From assembly GCF_034058155.1 (NCBI RefSeq), contig NZ_CP139148.1, positions 2,914,001-2,978,000 of the forward strand: a stretch of DNA of 64,000 nt. The letters are read 5' to 3'. This document shows, one piece after another, positions 42,640 to 52,170 of the stretch; the first letter of the stretch is position 1, and the number at the start of each line of letters is the position of its first letter. The notes beneath the pieces are model-generated. The model did not search any database. It was not told where the DNA came from and saw only the letters and a list, made by a program, of their open reading frames with translations. The stretch is from Flavobacterium sp. KACC 22761 (GTDB taxonomy: Bacteria > Bacteroidota > Bacteroidia > Flavobacteriales > Flavobacteriaceae). The translations under genes and the position numbers were made by a program.

Positions 42640-43498
42640 TCTGGATTTTCAAAAAACAAAAATATCCCAATTTATAAAGATCAAAAAGAAATAAAGATGG
42701 CTTTTCAGAAAGTAAATTCCGTTCGATTTTATTTTGATTTTTTTTGAAAATGAAATTCGAAAAACCGATCAATTTTAGCTTTTTCAAAATTTTAAAAGCT
42801 TTAATTATTTTGCTTTCTTGCGAAGAAATTTTTCTAGAATTATGAAGAAAAACTAGGTTTTCCAGCGCCGTTTTTGTTTTGGCTAAAAACACCTCTGAAG
42901 TTTCTAAATTCAGATGAAAAGTTGGGTTTTCGATTTGAAAAACTTCGAAATTGTTTCTTTTTAAAACCGAAAAGAAAAGCAAATCTTCATAACCATATTT
43001 TGTAATTTCTTCATCAAAAGGGAATTCGAGAAAAACTTCTTTTTTAATCCATAAATTAGAAGTTAAAGTCGAAACAGTTTCTCTTTTCTGACCATAAATC
43101 CAACGTAAAAGTTGTTCTTTTTGAGGTTTTTTATCTGCATAAATTATTCCACCAAAAACAATTTTTTCTTCGGAATTTGAAATTGCAGAAATATAGTTTT
43201 GGATAAAATTATCCTGCGCAGGAAAAGTATCGCAATCCAGGATTAATAATCCATCGTATTTTGCTTTTTGCGCTAATGAATTGATGTTTTTTCCTCTTCC
43301 TAAATTGGCTTCATTGATAAGAAAAGAGCAATTTGAAAAAGAATTAATTTCTTGATTTTTAGTATTTAATTCTGATTGAGAAGCGTCGTCTTGACAAAGA
43401 ATTTCAAAAGTAATGCCACAGGAATTGCACTGTTTTACAAGTTCGTTAACGAGCGGTAAAACAGCATAATTATAAACCGGAATTAAAATGGAAAGCAT
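42614..43498 (-). CDS. Glycosyltransferase family 2
   Basis: A 294-aa GT-A enzyme: MLSILIPVYNYAVLPLVNELVKQC, NLGRGKNINSLAQKAKYDGLLILDCDTFPAQ (DxD-like LDCDTF) and YGYEDLLFFSVLKRNNFEVFQIENPTFH (ED acceptor-base region). Its last codons, for SSSGAKYL, fall in a REP-like hairpin, and the stop TAG (42614-42616) belongs to the repeat tail. The body is intact, so it is probably functional. The start codon overlaps the ftsE stop by 1 base (TAATG). Confidence 0.87.
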   Translation of the reverse strand: MLSILIPVYNYAVLPLVNELVKQCNSCGITFEILCQDDASQSELNTKNQEINSFSNCSFLINEANLGRGKNINSLAQKAKYDGLLILDCDTFPAQDNFIQNYISAISNSEEKIVFGGIIYADKKPQKEQLLRWIYGQKRETVSTLTSNLWIKKEVFLEFPFDEEITKYGYEDLLFFSVLKRNNFEVFQIENPTFHLNLETSEVFLAKTKTALENLVFLHNSRKISSQESKIIKAFKILKKLKLIGFSNFIFKKNQNKIERNLLSEKPSLFLFDLYKLGYFCFLKIQSSSGAKYL

Positions 43499-44181
43499 TA
43501 CACGCTTCTTTGCACGACTTCGAAGATTCTTTCATCTTCGCATTTCAATGTTTTTGATGGGAATTTCATCAATAAAGCATAATCGTGGGTTGCCATGATA
43601 ACGGTTTTGCCAAGAGCATTGATGTTTTTTAATACTTCTAAAACCTCCGAACTTGTTTGCGGATCAAGATTTCCTGTTGGTTCGTCGGCAAGAATGAATT
43701 CTGGATCGTTAAGCAATGCTCTTGCAATTGCAACACGTTGTTGTTCACCTCCAGAAAGCTGGTGAGGCATTTTGTTCAAGAAGTCTTTCATTCCAACTTT
43801 ATTCAAAACTTCGTCGATTTTGTGCTCCATGGCTTCTTTTTCTGTCCATCCAGTTGCTTTCAAAACAAAAAGCATATTGTCTTTTACAGAACGGTCTGGA
43901 AGCAATTTAAAATCCTGAAACACAATCCCAATTTTTCTTCTCAAATACGGAATATCGTTCTCTTTTAAAGTTGCCAAATCAAATTCAACAATATGTCCTT
44001 CTCCTTCAAGTAAAGGCAAATCAGCATATAAAGTTTTTAAGAAACTACTTTTCCCTGAACCTGTTTTTCCAATAATGTAGATGAATTCGCCATGCTGAAC
44101 ATCCAGATTAATGTGAGAGATGATTTTTCTTCCTTCTTGATATATAGTGACTTCTTTAAGAGACAGTACGGTTTGTGACAT
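43498..44181 (-). CDS. ftsE: FtsE-type cell-division ABC ATPase
   Basis: A 227-aa ABC ATPase: KEVTIYQEGRKIISHINLDVQHGEFIYIIGKTGSGKSS (Walker A), IPYLRRKIGIVFQDFKLLPDRSV (Q-loop), LSGGEQQRVAIARALLNDPEFILADEPTGNLDPQT (signature and Walker B), ATHD (H-loop). FtsE works with FtsX to control peptidoglycan hydrolysis in division; ftsX is not adjacent. ATG 44181 was preferred over the in-frame ATG 44247, which would add 22 residues with no family match. It precedes the GT2 gene, with TAATG overlap. Confidence 0.9.
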   Translation of the reverse strand: MSQTVLSLKEVTIYQEGRKIISHINLDVQHGEFIYIIGKTGSGKSSFLKTLYADLPLLEGEGHIVEFDLATLKENDIPYLRRKIGIVFQDFKLLPDRSVKDNMLFVLKATGWTEKEAMEHKIDEVLNKVGMKDFLNKMPHQLSGGEQQRVAIARALLNDPEFILADEPTGNLDPQTSSEVLEVLKNINALGKTVIMATHDYALLMKFPSKTLKCEDERIFEVVQRSV

Positions 44182-44462
44182 AATAAAATTGATTTGATTG
44201 GTAAAAGTAATAAGATAACGATTGGATTCAAAATAAATTTCAATCATTTCTTAAGAAAATTTCTAAAAAATGAAATGAAAATTTACACCATATAAGTACT
44301 GTAAGTTCATTTTAGTTCATCTACGAAAACATCCTAGCTTATAATAACTTATATAACTTATATGGTTAAAAATCGTTTTTTATTGTGTTCTAAAATATCC
44401 TCTGTTAAAGATTTTTTTATAATAAAAGCTGGAAACGTTTCGTTATAAACGGTATAAAATGA

Positions 44463-44470
44463 TAAATTTG
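44463..44470 (+). promoter_or_regulatory. Candidate -7 element (TAAATTTG) for the TPR gene
   Basis: TAAATTTG lies 19 nt before the TPR gene ATG and matches TAnnTTTG. The rest of the 308-bp gap (44182-44489) shows no gene or clear repeat. Confidence 0.5.
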
Positions 44471-44489
44471 AATACTAAATAAAACTAAA

Positions 44490-47400
44490 ATGCGTAGACT
44501 TTCCTGGTTCTTTTTACTCCAAATTATTCTTATTTCGACCACGGTTTCGGCACAAAAATCAGCTATATATACTTACGAATTAAAGGATTTTGATAAAGCA
44601 GTGGCTTTATACAATGACAAACAATATGCATCGGCACAACATATTTTTGAATATGTAAAAAATAATACGGCGCCAACTGAAGAAGTAAAATCAGATTGCG
44701 CTTATTATATCGCAAATTGTGCCATCAGAACCAATCAGCCAAATGCGGATGCTTTGATGGAAAAGTTTGTGGATGATTATCCAACAAGCACCAAACAAAA
44801 TCAGGCGTATATTGAAGTTGCACAATATTTCTTTGAGCAAGGAAATTATCCAAAAGCTTTGCAATGGTTTGACAAAGTAGATGAAAGTTACATGAGCAAA
44901 TCGGATTCGGATAAATTTAATTTCCAAAAAGGATATAGTTTTTTCAATGCCAAAAAGAAAAAAGAAGCGACAACGTATTTTAATAAAGTCGTAAACTCTC
45001 CTGAATACGGCTCTCAAGCCAAATATTATTTAGGATTCATGGCTTATGAAGGCGATGATTACAAAGAAGCAACCAAATATTTTGACGAAGTTTCGGGCGA
45101 AGAAAAATACAAAGAAAAGCTTTCGTATTATCAAGCCGATATGAATTTCAAATTGGGTAATTTCCAAAAAGCAATTGATTTGGGCCAGAAAGCGATGGCG
45201 AAATCAAATGAAATTGAAAAATCGGAACTGAATAAAATTATTGGAGAAAGTTATTTCAATTTAAAGCAATATGGAAAAGCGATTCCATATTTAGAGCTTT
45301 ACGCAGGCAAAAAAGGAAAATGGAATAATACCGATTTTTATCAATTGGGTTATGCTTATTACGAGCAAAAAGACTACGAAAAGGCGATTTCTCAGTTCAA
45401 TAAAATTATTGAAGGAAAAGATTTTGTGGCTCAAAATGCCTATTATCATTTAGGTTTAAGTTATTTGAATACTGGCAAAAAACAAGAAGCTTTAAACGCG
45501 TTTAAAAATGCTTCTGAAATGGAATTTAATGCTCAGATTCAAGAAGATGCAGCGTTGAATTATGCAAAATTGAGTTATGATATTGGAAATGCTTATCAGA
45601 CTGTTCCTGGAATTTTGCTTGATTTCTTGAAAAAATATCCAAATAATTCTAGTCGAGCTGAAGTTGAAAAACTTTTAGTTGACTCCTATATTTCGACAAA
45701 AAACTACAAAGAAGCTTTGGCTTTATTAGAAAAAAACAGAACTGCTGAAAATAAAGCGGCATATCAAAAAGTTTTGTTTTACAGAGGTTTGGAATTGTAT
45801 AATGAATCGAATTATACAGAAGCAGGAAAGATGTTTAAAAGTGCTATTAGCGAACAAAAAACGCCTGAATTTACGGCGCGTGCTACTTTCTGGAAAGCAG
45901 AAACAGAATATCTTTCAGATGATTTTAAAAATGCTTTGTTGACATACAAACAGTTTGCTGGACTTCCTGCAGCAAAATCTACCGAAGAATATAAAAACAT
46001 CAATTATAATATTGGATATACGTATTTCAAGATGAAAGAATATGATTCGGCAGCAAGTTCATTTCAAGCTCAGATTGATAATTCGCCTTCTGATAAATCG
46101 CGATTAACGGATTCGTATTTGCGTTTGGGGGATTCTCGTTTTGTAAATTCGAAATATTCTCAGGCAATGGAAGCGTACGGAAAAGCAATCGATGCAAAAG
46201 GAGTTGATGCTGATTATGCACAATTTCAAAAAGCACTTTCATATGGTTTTATGTCAAAAAATGATCAGAAAATCAATGAGTTGAACAACTTTTTGAAAAT
46301 GTATAAAAAATCAGAATATCGCGATGATGTTTTGTTTGAATTAGGGAATACGTATGTTGCCGACAAGAAAAATGATTTGGCAATTAAAACCTATGATCAA
46401 CTGATTTCGGAATATCCAAATGGCTTGTTTACTTCAAAATCGATCTTAAAACAAGGTTTGATTTATTACAATTCAGATCGCGATGAATTGGCTTTGGCCA
46501 AATTCAAAAAAGTTGCAGCGGAGTTTCCTAAAACGCCAGAAGCTTTAGAGGCAGTTTCAACAGCAAGATTGATTTATGTTGATTCTGGAAAAGTAGATGA
46601 ATATGCAACTTGGGTGCGTAGTTTGGATTTCGTTTCGGTTACAGATGCAGAATTGGATAATGATACTTATGACGCCGCTTACAAACAATACAGCCAAAGC
46701 AACAGCAAAGCCGCGATTACTGGTTTTGCAGGTTATGTGAGCAAATTTCCTTCGGGATTGCATGCTTTAGAAGCAAATTTCTACTTGGCTCAATTGTATT
46801 ATGCTGATGGTTTGGAGACAAAATCGATTTCAAACTATCAATATGTAATCGGACAGCCACGAAGTGAATTTAGCGAACAATCATTAAACAAATTGGCGCA
46901 GATTTATTTAAAAACAAAAGAGTGCGACAAGGCGATTCCGGTTTTAGTGCGTTTGGAAAATGAAGCGGATAATTCTCAAAATAAAAACTTCGCGCAAGCT
47001 AATCTGATGAAATGTTATTATGACAAAAAAGATTATGACAATTCGGTTATTGCCGCTGATAAAGTATTAGAAAATCCAAAAGCAGATGCAGGTGTAAAAG
47101 CAGATGCGCAAATTATTGTGGCGCGCGCTGCCATGCAAACAGGAAATGAAGACAAAGCAAAAGCAGCTTACGCAAAACTTTCGACAACTTCAAAAGGAGA
47201 ATTAGCCGCAGAAGCGCTGTATTATGATGCTTATTTTAAAACCAAAGAAGGAAAATTTGATGCATCGAATGTTGCAGTTCAAAAACTGGCAAAAAATTAT
47301 TCGGCATACAAATATTATGGAGCAAAAGGATTGGTCTTAATGGCGAAAAATTTCTACGGATTAAAAGACAGCTATCAAGCAACTTACATTTTAGATAACG

Positions 47401-47507
47401 TAATCAACAATTTTACAGATTATCCAGATGTAGTTGAAGAAGCAAAAAGAGAATTGAGTGCAATTAAATTAGAAGAATCAAAAACGAATTCGTCTATTAA
47501 TAAATAA
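44490..47507 (+). CDS. Large tetratricopeptide-repeat protein
   Basis: A 1005-aa protein with a signal peptide (MRRLSWFFLLQIILISTTVSAQ) and many TPR units over most of its length (A.YY.G..AY...DY..A...F..V pattern, such as AKYYLGFMAYEGDDYKEATKYFDEVSG and FYQLGYAYYEQKDYEKAISQFNKIIEG). TPR superhelices hold protein partners. Secreted or periplasmic; possibly an envelope scaffold. The barrel gene at 48619 lies downstream after PhzF, a Bacteroidetes arrangement that hints at a shared outer-membrane role, but this is weak. Confidence 0.9.
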   Translation: MRRLSWFFLLQIILISTTVSAQKSAIYTYELKDFDKAVALYNDKQYASAQHIFEYVKNNTAPTEEVKSDCAYYIANCAIRTNQPNADALMEKFVDDYPTSTKQNQAYIEVAQYFFEQGNYPKALQWFDKVDESYMSKSDSDKFNFQKGYSFFNAKKKKEATTYFNKVVNSPEYGSQAKYYLGFMAYEGDDYKEATKYFDEVSGEEKYKEKLSYYQADMNFKLGNFQKAIDLGQKAMAKSNEIEKSELNKIIGESYFNLKQYGKAIPYLELYAGKKGKWNNTDFYQLGYAYYEQKDYEKAISQFNKIIEGKDFVAQNAYYHLGLSYLNTGKKQEALNAFKNASEMEFNAQIQEDAALNYAKLSYDIGNAYQTVPGILLDFLKKYPNNSSRAEVEKLLVDSYISTKNYKEALALLEKNRTAENKAAYQKVLFYRGLELYNESNYTEAGKMFKSAISEQKTPEFTARATFWKAETEYLSDDFKNALLTYKQFAGLPAAKSTEEYKNINYNIGYTYFKMKEYDSAASSFQAQIDNSPSDKSRLTDSYLRLGDSRFVNSKYSQAMEAYGKAIDAKGVDADYAQFQKALSYGFMSKNDQKINELNNFLKMYKKSEYRDDVLFELGNTYVADKKNDLAIKTYDQLISEYPNGLFTSKSILKQGLIYYNSDRDELALAKFKKVAAEFPKTPEALEAVSTARLIYVDSGKVDEYATWVRSLDFVSVTDAELDNDTYDAAYKQYSQSNSKAAITGFAGYVSKFPSGLHALEANFYLAQLYYADGLETKSISNYQYVIGQPRSEFSEQSLNKLAQIYLKTKECDKAIPVLVRLENEADNSQNKNFAQANLMKCYYDKKDYDNSVIAADKVLENPKADAGVKADAQIIVARAAMQTGNEDKAKAAYAKLSTTSKGELAAEALYYDAYFKTKEGKFDASNVAVQKLAKNYSAYKYYGAKGLVLMAKNFYGLKDSYQATYILDNVINNFTDYPDVVEEAKRELSAIKLEESKTNSSINK

Positions 47508-47611
47508 GAATAAAGAGAATAGAATAAAGAATATAGAGCATAGATTGGACGACAAAGATTGTAAGTCTATTTTCTTTATTCTTTCCTCTATTTTCTAAAA
47601 AGAAGAAAGAA

Positions 47612-48475
47612 ATGAGTTTACCTTTTTATATAGTTGATGTTTTTGCCGATAAAAAATATGCCGGAAACCAATTGGCAGTTTTTTTGGATGCAGGAAATTT
47701 AAGTACAACAGAAATGCAAAATATGGCTCGCGAAATCAATTTTGCCGAAAGCACTTTTGTGACCAAATTGGACAAAGAAAACAACAAAGCTGAAATCAGA
47801 ATATTTACTCCGGCGCATGAAATGCAGTTTGCGGGACATCCGATAATTGGCACTTCATGGGTTTTGATGAATAAGATTTTTGATAATGCACCGGAAGAAA
47901 TTAAATTGGAAGTTCCGATTGGACCAATTGCGATTCATAAATCAGACGATTTGATTTGGTTAAAAGCGGCTCAGCCAAAGTTTTGGGATGTTTTTTCGAA
48001 AGAAGACTTCTCAACCTTCAGCAATCTGACATTAAGCGATTTTGAAAATCAGTTTCCAATTCAAGAAGTGACAACTGGAAGTGCTTTTGTAATGGTCGGA
48101 TTAAGCAGCAAAAGAGCACTTGAAAATTTGGTTTTGGATAAAGATAAGACTGACAAATGGCTCAAAAATAATTGCAAAACGGATCATCGAGGTTTGTATT
48201 TCTACTATTTAGAAGGATCAAAACTATTTAGCCGAATGCTGTGTATCGAACACAATCAATTGGTTGAAGATGCAGCAACAGGAAGCGCGAGCACTTGTTT
48301 GCAGGCTTTTTTGCTGAAATATCATAAACCGGATATTGAATTGACAAATTATCAAGGAGATTACATTAACCGTCCATCTGAAATTTATTTTAAAGGAAAA
48401 TTAGTTGGAGAACAATTTGATATCAAAATAGGAGGAAAAGCCCAGTTTGTAGCCAAAGGAGAGTGGGAAGCATAA
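47612..48475 (+). CDS. PhzF-family isomerase/epimerase-like protein
   Basis: A 287-aa protein of the PhzF family: FYIVDVFADKKYAGNQLAVFLDAGNLSTTEMQNMAREINFAESTFVT (catalytic Glu in NFAESTF), IRIFTPAHEMQFAGHPIIGTSWVL and VEDAATGSASTCLQAFLL (the GSA.. substrate loop). PhzF itself isomerises a phenazine precursor, but most homologues outside phenazine clusters have unknown substrates, and no phenazine genes are near. Cytoplasmic. The gap before it holds an AATAAAGAGAATAG palindromic repeat. Confidence 0.85.
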   Translation: MSLPFYIVDVFADKKYAGNQLAVFLDAGNLSTTEMQNMAREINFAESTFVTKLDKENNKAEIRIFTPAHEMQFAGHPIIGTSWVLMNKIFDNAPEEIKLEVPIGPIAIHKSDDLIWLKAAQPKFWDVFSKEDFSTFSNLTLSDFENQFPIQEVTTGSAFVMVGLSSKRALENLVLDKDKTDKWLKNNCKTDHRGLYFYYLEGSKLFSRMLCIEHNQLVEDAATGSASTCLQAFLLKYHKPDIELTNYQGDYINRPSEIYFKGKLVGEQFDIKIGGKAQFVAKGEWEA

Positions 48476-48618
48476 GAATTAAAGAATTGATATAATTAGA
48501 AAATTAGATAATTGTGAAATGTAAAATGTAATATGTTTTAAGTGAAAGGCAAGTTGTTGATCATCTCGCATTTTACAACTTACATCTTACAATAGACATT
48601 TTACAAAATAAAAGAAAT

Positions 48619-50370
48619 ATGAAATTAAACTTCCGAAATAAAATCATCGTCTTACTGCTTTTGTTTGTTGTTCAGCTTTCGTTTTCTCAGAAAAAAAATG
48701 AAAACATCGGAACTGAAACAGTCAACGTAGTAAAGCCATATTCGCCAACAGTATCAGATGCTTTTAAAGTGAAAGAAACTCCTTCGCTTGACGACAGTGG
48801 CAATCAGCCGAAAGAAACTATTAAATATAGTATTTTGTCGGTTCCGGTTGCGTCAACTTTTACGCCTTCAAAAGGGAATGCGCAAGCGGTGGATAAATCT
48901 AAAAAAGAACGTTTGTTCAATAATTATGCAACGCTTGGAGTTGGAAATTATGGAACTCTAAATGCTGAATTGTTTGTAACGCAGGATTTAGGAAACAATG
49001 ATTATGTGGCTGGAATGTTGCGCCATCATTCATCGCAAGGTGGGATTAAGGATGTAAACTTGAATGATGAGTTTTACGATACGGCAGTAAATGTTGGTTA
49101 TGGAGTAATCAATCGCGATATGTCTTGGGGAGTTGATTTGGGGTATCAAAATCAGCTTTACAATTGGTATGGTCTTCCAACTGATTTTGGAATGACTCTG
49201 CCACCGCAAACGCAGGAAGATTTGATTAGAGGAATCAACCCAAATCATTCCTATAATACAATTTCATTAGGTGGAAATGCAGAATTTAATGAAGGTGTTT
49301 TCAGCAAAATTGCAACTCGATTTACGCATTTCTCAGATAGTTTTTCTTCTTCAGAAAATCGTTTTTACTTAAAACCAACTTTCAAAGTCGATGTAATGGA
49401 TCAAGCCATAACTACAAATGTTATTATTGATCATGTGAGCGGTTCGTTTGAACATAATTATGCGCGAGATAATACCGAGCCATTAAAATATAGTTTGACA
49501 AATTTTGGGATTGAGCCAAGTTTTGTGATTCATGAAAACGAATGGACTTTGGAATTAGGAGCGGGATTATTTTATGGTTTAGATTCTGAAAACAGCGGCA
49601 ATAAATTTTTTGTTTATCCAAAAGTTAACGCATCATATAAATTAGTAGGTGATTTGATGATTTTCTACACGGGTGCAAACGGAAGCTTGAATCAAAATTC
49701 GTATGCCGATTTTGTGAGCGAAAATCCATTTTTGTCTCCAACTTTAAATATGAGGCCAACAAGCAATCAATATACTGTTTTTGCTGGTTTAAAAGGGAAG
49801 TTGGCAAATAATGTGAGTTATAATTTAACGGGTTCTTATTTGAATGAAAAAGATAAAGCATTGTTTAAAAGCCAAGATTACACAGAAGATTTTTCAAATC
49901 AGAATTATGCTTTCGGAAACTCTTTTGATGTAGTTTATGATGATGTGAGAACTTTCCGTTTCTACGGAGAATTAAAAGCCGATTTCTCTCAAAATGTTTC
50001 TTTTGGAATTAATGGAACATTCAATAGTTATAAAACAGACGGTTTAGAAGCTTGGAATTTGCCTTCAATGAAATTAAGTTCAAATCTTGACGTTACTATT
50101 ACGAAACAATGGTACGCAGGTTTAAATGTGTTTTATGTTGGAGAACGTAAAGACATGCAGACAAATCTGGATTTGGGTGTTGCTCCATCTGTGGTGACTT
50201 TGAAAAGCTATTTTGATGCCAATGCGCATTTAGGATACAAATACAACGAACGTTTGACTTTCTTTTTAAAACTGAATAACATTGGAAATCAAGCTTACGA
50301 AAGATGGCTGAATTATCCTGTTCAAGGATTCCAGGTTTTAGTGGGAGGAAATTATAAGTTTGACTTTTAG
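48619..50370 (+). CDS. Outer-membrane beta-barrel protein related to TonB-dependent receptors, no plug
   Basis: A 583-aa protein with signal peptide (IIVLLLLFVVQLSFSQ) and barrel strands from about residue 95 to the end (RLFNNYATLGVGNYGTLNAELFVTQDLG...LGYKYNERLTFFLKLNNIGNQAYERWLNYPVQGFQVLVGGNYKFDF). The ending NIGNQAYERW..YP..G..VLVGGNYKF matches TonB-dependent receptors, but the plug domain and TonB box are missing: residues 25-95 are a short Ser/Thr/Pro-rich stretch. It may be a channel or an accessory barrel. It follows PhzF with a 143-bp AT-rich repeat in between. Confidence 0.8.
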   Translation: MKLNFRNKIIVLLLLFVVQLSFSQKKNENIGTETVNVVKPYSPTVSDAFKVKETPSLDDSGNQPKETIKYSILSVPVASTFTPSKGNAQAVDKSKKERLFNNYATLGVGNYGTLNAELFVTQDLGNNDYVAGMLRHHSSQGGIKDVNLNDEFYDTAVNVGYGVINRDMSWGVDLGYQNQLYNWYGLPTDFGMTLPPQTQEDLIRGINPNHSYNTISLGGNAEFNEGVFSKIATRFTHFSDSFSSSENRFYLKPTFKVDVMDQAITTNVIIDHVSGSFEHNYARDNTEPLKYSLTNFGIEPSFVIHENEWTLELGAGLFYGLDSENSGNKFFVYPKVNASYKLVGDLMIFYTGANGSLNQNSYADFVSENPFLSPTLNMRPTSNQYTVFAGLKGKLANNVSYNLTGSYLNEKDKALFKSQDYTEDFSNQNYAFGNSFDVVYDDVRTFRFYGELKADFSQNVSFGINGTFNSYKTDGLEAWNLPSMKLSSNLDVTITKQWYAGLNVFYVGERKDMQTNLDLGVAPSVVTLKSYFDANAHLGYKYNERLTFFLKLNNIGNQAYERWLNYPVQGFQVLVGGNYKFDF

Positions 50371-50394
50371 GAAGATTTTGCCGTAAAGGCACTC

Positions 50395-50427
50395 AGTCCC
50401 AGACTCACTTTAAATCTGGGACTTTTT
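50395..50427 (+). terminator. Intrinsic terminator after the barrel gene
   Basis: AGTCCCAGA and TCTGGGACT form a perfect 9-bp stem with an 11-base loop and a following T run. Confidence 0.85.
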
Positions 50428-50479
50428 AGCCATGATTTCATGAGTTTTTTGGAGTAAACTCGTGTTTTCATGGCTAATT
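50426..50479. repeat. Imperfect hairpin (TTAGCCATGA...TCATGGCTAA)
   Basis: 22-base arms with 18 matches around TTTGGAGT. It lies directly before the GNAT start and could be a repeat copy or leader hairpin. Confidence 0.5.
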
Positions 50480-50497
50480 TTTTATAATTTTATTTTT

Positions 50498-51028
50498 ATG
50501 GATATTAAAATAAGACAAGAAAGAAAAGACGATTTTGAAAGTGTTTTTCGATTGATAGAAAAAGCCTTTGAAAAAGAGAAATACAGCGATCACAAAGAAC
50601 AGTTTTTGGTAGAAAGATTAAGAAAATCTGATGCTTTTATCCCAGAATTGTCAATTGTAGCCGAAGCTGAAAACAAAATTGTCGGAAATATTTTATTTAC
50701 TAAACTGCGAATAAAAAGTGAATCACAAACTTTTCAATCATTAGCATTAGCGCCAGTTTCTGTTTTGCCAGAATTTCAAGGAAAAGGAATTGGTTCGAAA
50801 CTTATATTGCACGGACATGAAATTGCAAAAATTTTAGGATATAAATCGGTTATTTTATTAGGACATGAAGATTATTATCCAAGATTTGGATATGAACTTT
50901 GCGAAAAATACAATATTAAAATGCCCTTTGATGTTCCAGCTGAAAACTGTATGGTTCTCGCACTTATTCCTGAAGGGTTATCAGGAGTTAGCGGAAAAGT
51001 AATTTATCCAAAAGCTTTTTTCGAATAA
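50498..51028 (+). CDS. GNAT-family N-acetyltransferase
   Basis: A 176-aa acetyltransferase: MDIKIRQERKDDFESVFRLIEKAF (motif C), KIVGNILFTKLRI, LALAPVSVLPEFQGKGIGSKLILHGHEIAKILGYKSVILLGHEDYYPRFGYE (motif A acetyl-CoA loop Q-G-K-G-I-G-S and motif B). The YPRFGYE end is typical of YhbS-like enzymes. The target is unknown. ATG 50498 replaces an earlier in-frame ATG at 50462, which lies within a hairpin. Confidence 0.87.
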   Translation: MDIKIRQERKDDFESVFRLIEKAFEKEKYSDHKEQFLVERLRKSDAFIPELSIVAEAENKIVGNILFTKLRIKSESQTFQSLALAPVSVLPEFQGKGIGSKLILHGHEIAKILGYKSVILLGHEDYYPRFGYELCEKYNIKMPFDVPAENCMVLALIPEGLSGVSGKVIYPKAFFE

Positions 51029-51090
51029 AAATTGAATAAAGAAAAAACCTTAGCATCTTTGCATCTCAGAATCTTAGTACCTTCAAAAAA

Positions 51091-51540
51091 ATGACTTTCA
51101 AACAAAAAATATATTCCCATTATCTCCAAATGGTTCAGGACCGAATTGATGTCTTCAGAGATATGATCTCAAATTTGACTGAAGATTCTAAAAACGACGC
51201 CAAAGGTTCGGCTGGAGATAAACACGAAACGGCATTGTCTATGATGCATATCGAGCAGGAAAAATTGACAAATAAGCTAAAAGAAGCAATCGGGCAGAAG
51301 GAAATTTTAGATAAAATTGACCCTGCAAAAACGACCGAAAATATTGTTCTGGGAAGCTTGGTAAAAGCAAACGGAATTTATTTATACGTAAGTGTTGCAC
51401 TTCCAAAAATTGCAATTGACGGAATTAATGTAATTGCGCTTTCTCCGCAGTCTCCGCTGGGAAATCATTTAATGGGAAATAAAGTTGGGTTTCAGTTTGA
51501 AATTAATAAGACACATTATATTATTGAGAGTGTTGAGTAA
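51091..51540 (+). CDS. GreA/GreB-like protein (C-terminal domain) with N-terminal coiled coil
   Basis: A 149-aa protein with an N-terminal helical hairpin (MTFKQKIYSHYLQMVQDRIDVFRDMISNLTEDSKNDAKGSAGDKHETALSMMHIEQEKLTNKLKEAI) and a C-terminal GreA/B-like beta domain (TENIVLGSLVKANGIYLYVSVALPKIAIDGINVIALSPQSPLGNHLMGNKVGFQFEINKTHYIIESVE). Such proteins bind RNA polymerase in the secondary channel. The Asp/Glu pair at the coiled-coil tip of GreA is not clearly present, so transcript cleavage is uncertain; it may be a Rnk-like modulator. It is 62 bp after the GNAT gene. Confidence 0.7.
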   Translation: MTFKQKIYSHYLQMVQDRIDVFRDMISNLTEDSKNDAKGSAGDKHETALSMMHIEQEKLTNKLKEAIGQKEILDKIDPAKTTENIVLGSLVKANGIYLYVSVALPKIAIDGINVIALSPQSPLGNHLMGNKVGFQFEINKTHYIIESVE

Positions 51541-51555
51541 TTTATTTTTCAAGTA

Positions 51556-51726
51556 TAGTCCCTACAGGACAATTTTACTTTGCGCGTATTTTTTCTACCA
51601 ATATTTCTGCGAGATATGATTTTTAAGATTTAAATAAAAACCTGTTTTGTCTTCGAGTGAACTCCGTTAGGAGTTAAATATTGGTAGAAACACAATCAAC
51701 CCAATACAATTGTCCCGTAGGGACTA
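51556..51726. repeat. Nested 171-bp inverted repeat (MITE-like)
   Basis: Outer arms of 19 bp (51556-51574 and 51708-51726, TAGTCCCTAC...GGACAATT, one mismatch) enclose inner perfect 15-bp arms (TTTCTACCAATATTT and AAATATTGGTAGAAA, at 51592-51606 and 51676-51690). Small hairpins GTCCCGTAGGGAC and ACTCCGTTAGGAGT are inside. It is part of the 630-bp gap 51541-52170 that precedes asnB. Confidence 0.8.
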
Positions 51727-51817
51727 AATCCACTACGTTTTTGTTATTTTAAAGACAGAAAAACCGTACTGGTAATTCTGCATGAAAATTCGCCAATCTT
51801 TGTCTAGTCCCAAGTTT

Positions 51818-51852
51818 GATTTCTCTTCTGAGACTTCGGGATCGAAATGACA
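51818..51852. repeat. Interspersed repeat (TGTCATTTCGATCCCGAAG type)
   Basis: The minus strand reads TGTCATTTCGATCCCGAAG followed by TCTCAGAAGAGAAATC, close to a widespread TGTCATTTCGA...AGAAATC intergenic repeat of Bacteroidetes. No gene was seen in 51727-52170 apart from it. Confidence 0.6.
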
Positions 51853-52170
51853 AGATTGAACATAGAATAATATCTGAACAGCTTTTTCTTTTGTTGTTGC
51901 GAATCTTTCATGTATATTTTTAAAACTCAAAATTTAATTCAAAAAATTAGATTAAACTTTCAATTTTAAAGCGGTTTTTGGCTCAAAATTGAAAATTTCA
52001 AGTTTAAGCCTTTTTTTGATCTTAAAATTTTGCATTTTATATGTAAAATTAAATATTTGGTTTAAAATTGTAATTGAAATAAGGATTTGTGTTTTTCAAT
52101 TGTAACTAATATTTCATCTTTGCCTTATCAAAATAAAATTTCAGAATAAAAAATATTAAAATATAGAATT

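Noticed and set aside
43657..43968. Plus-strand frames over ftsE
   Set aside because: Antisense shadows of the conserved Walker-motif gene.
51733..51930. 65-residue minus-strand frame
   Set aside because: It runs through the interspersed TGTCATTTCGA-type repeat and has no family-like features.
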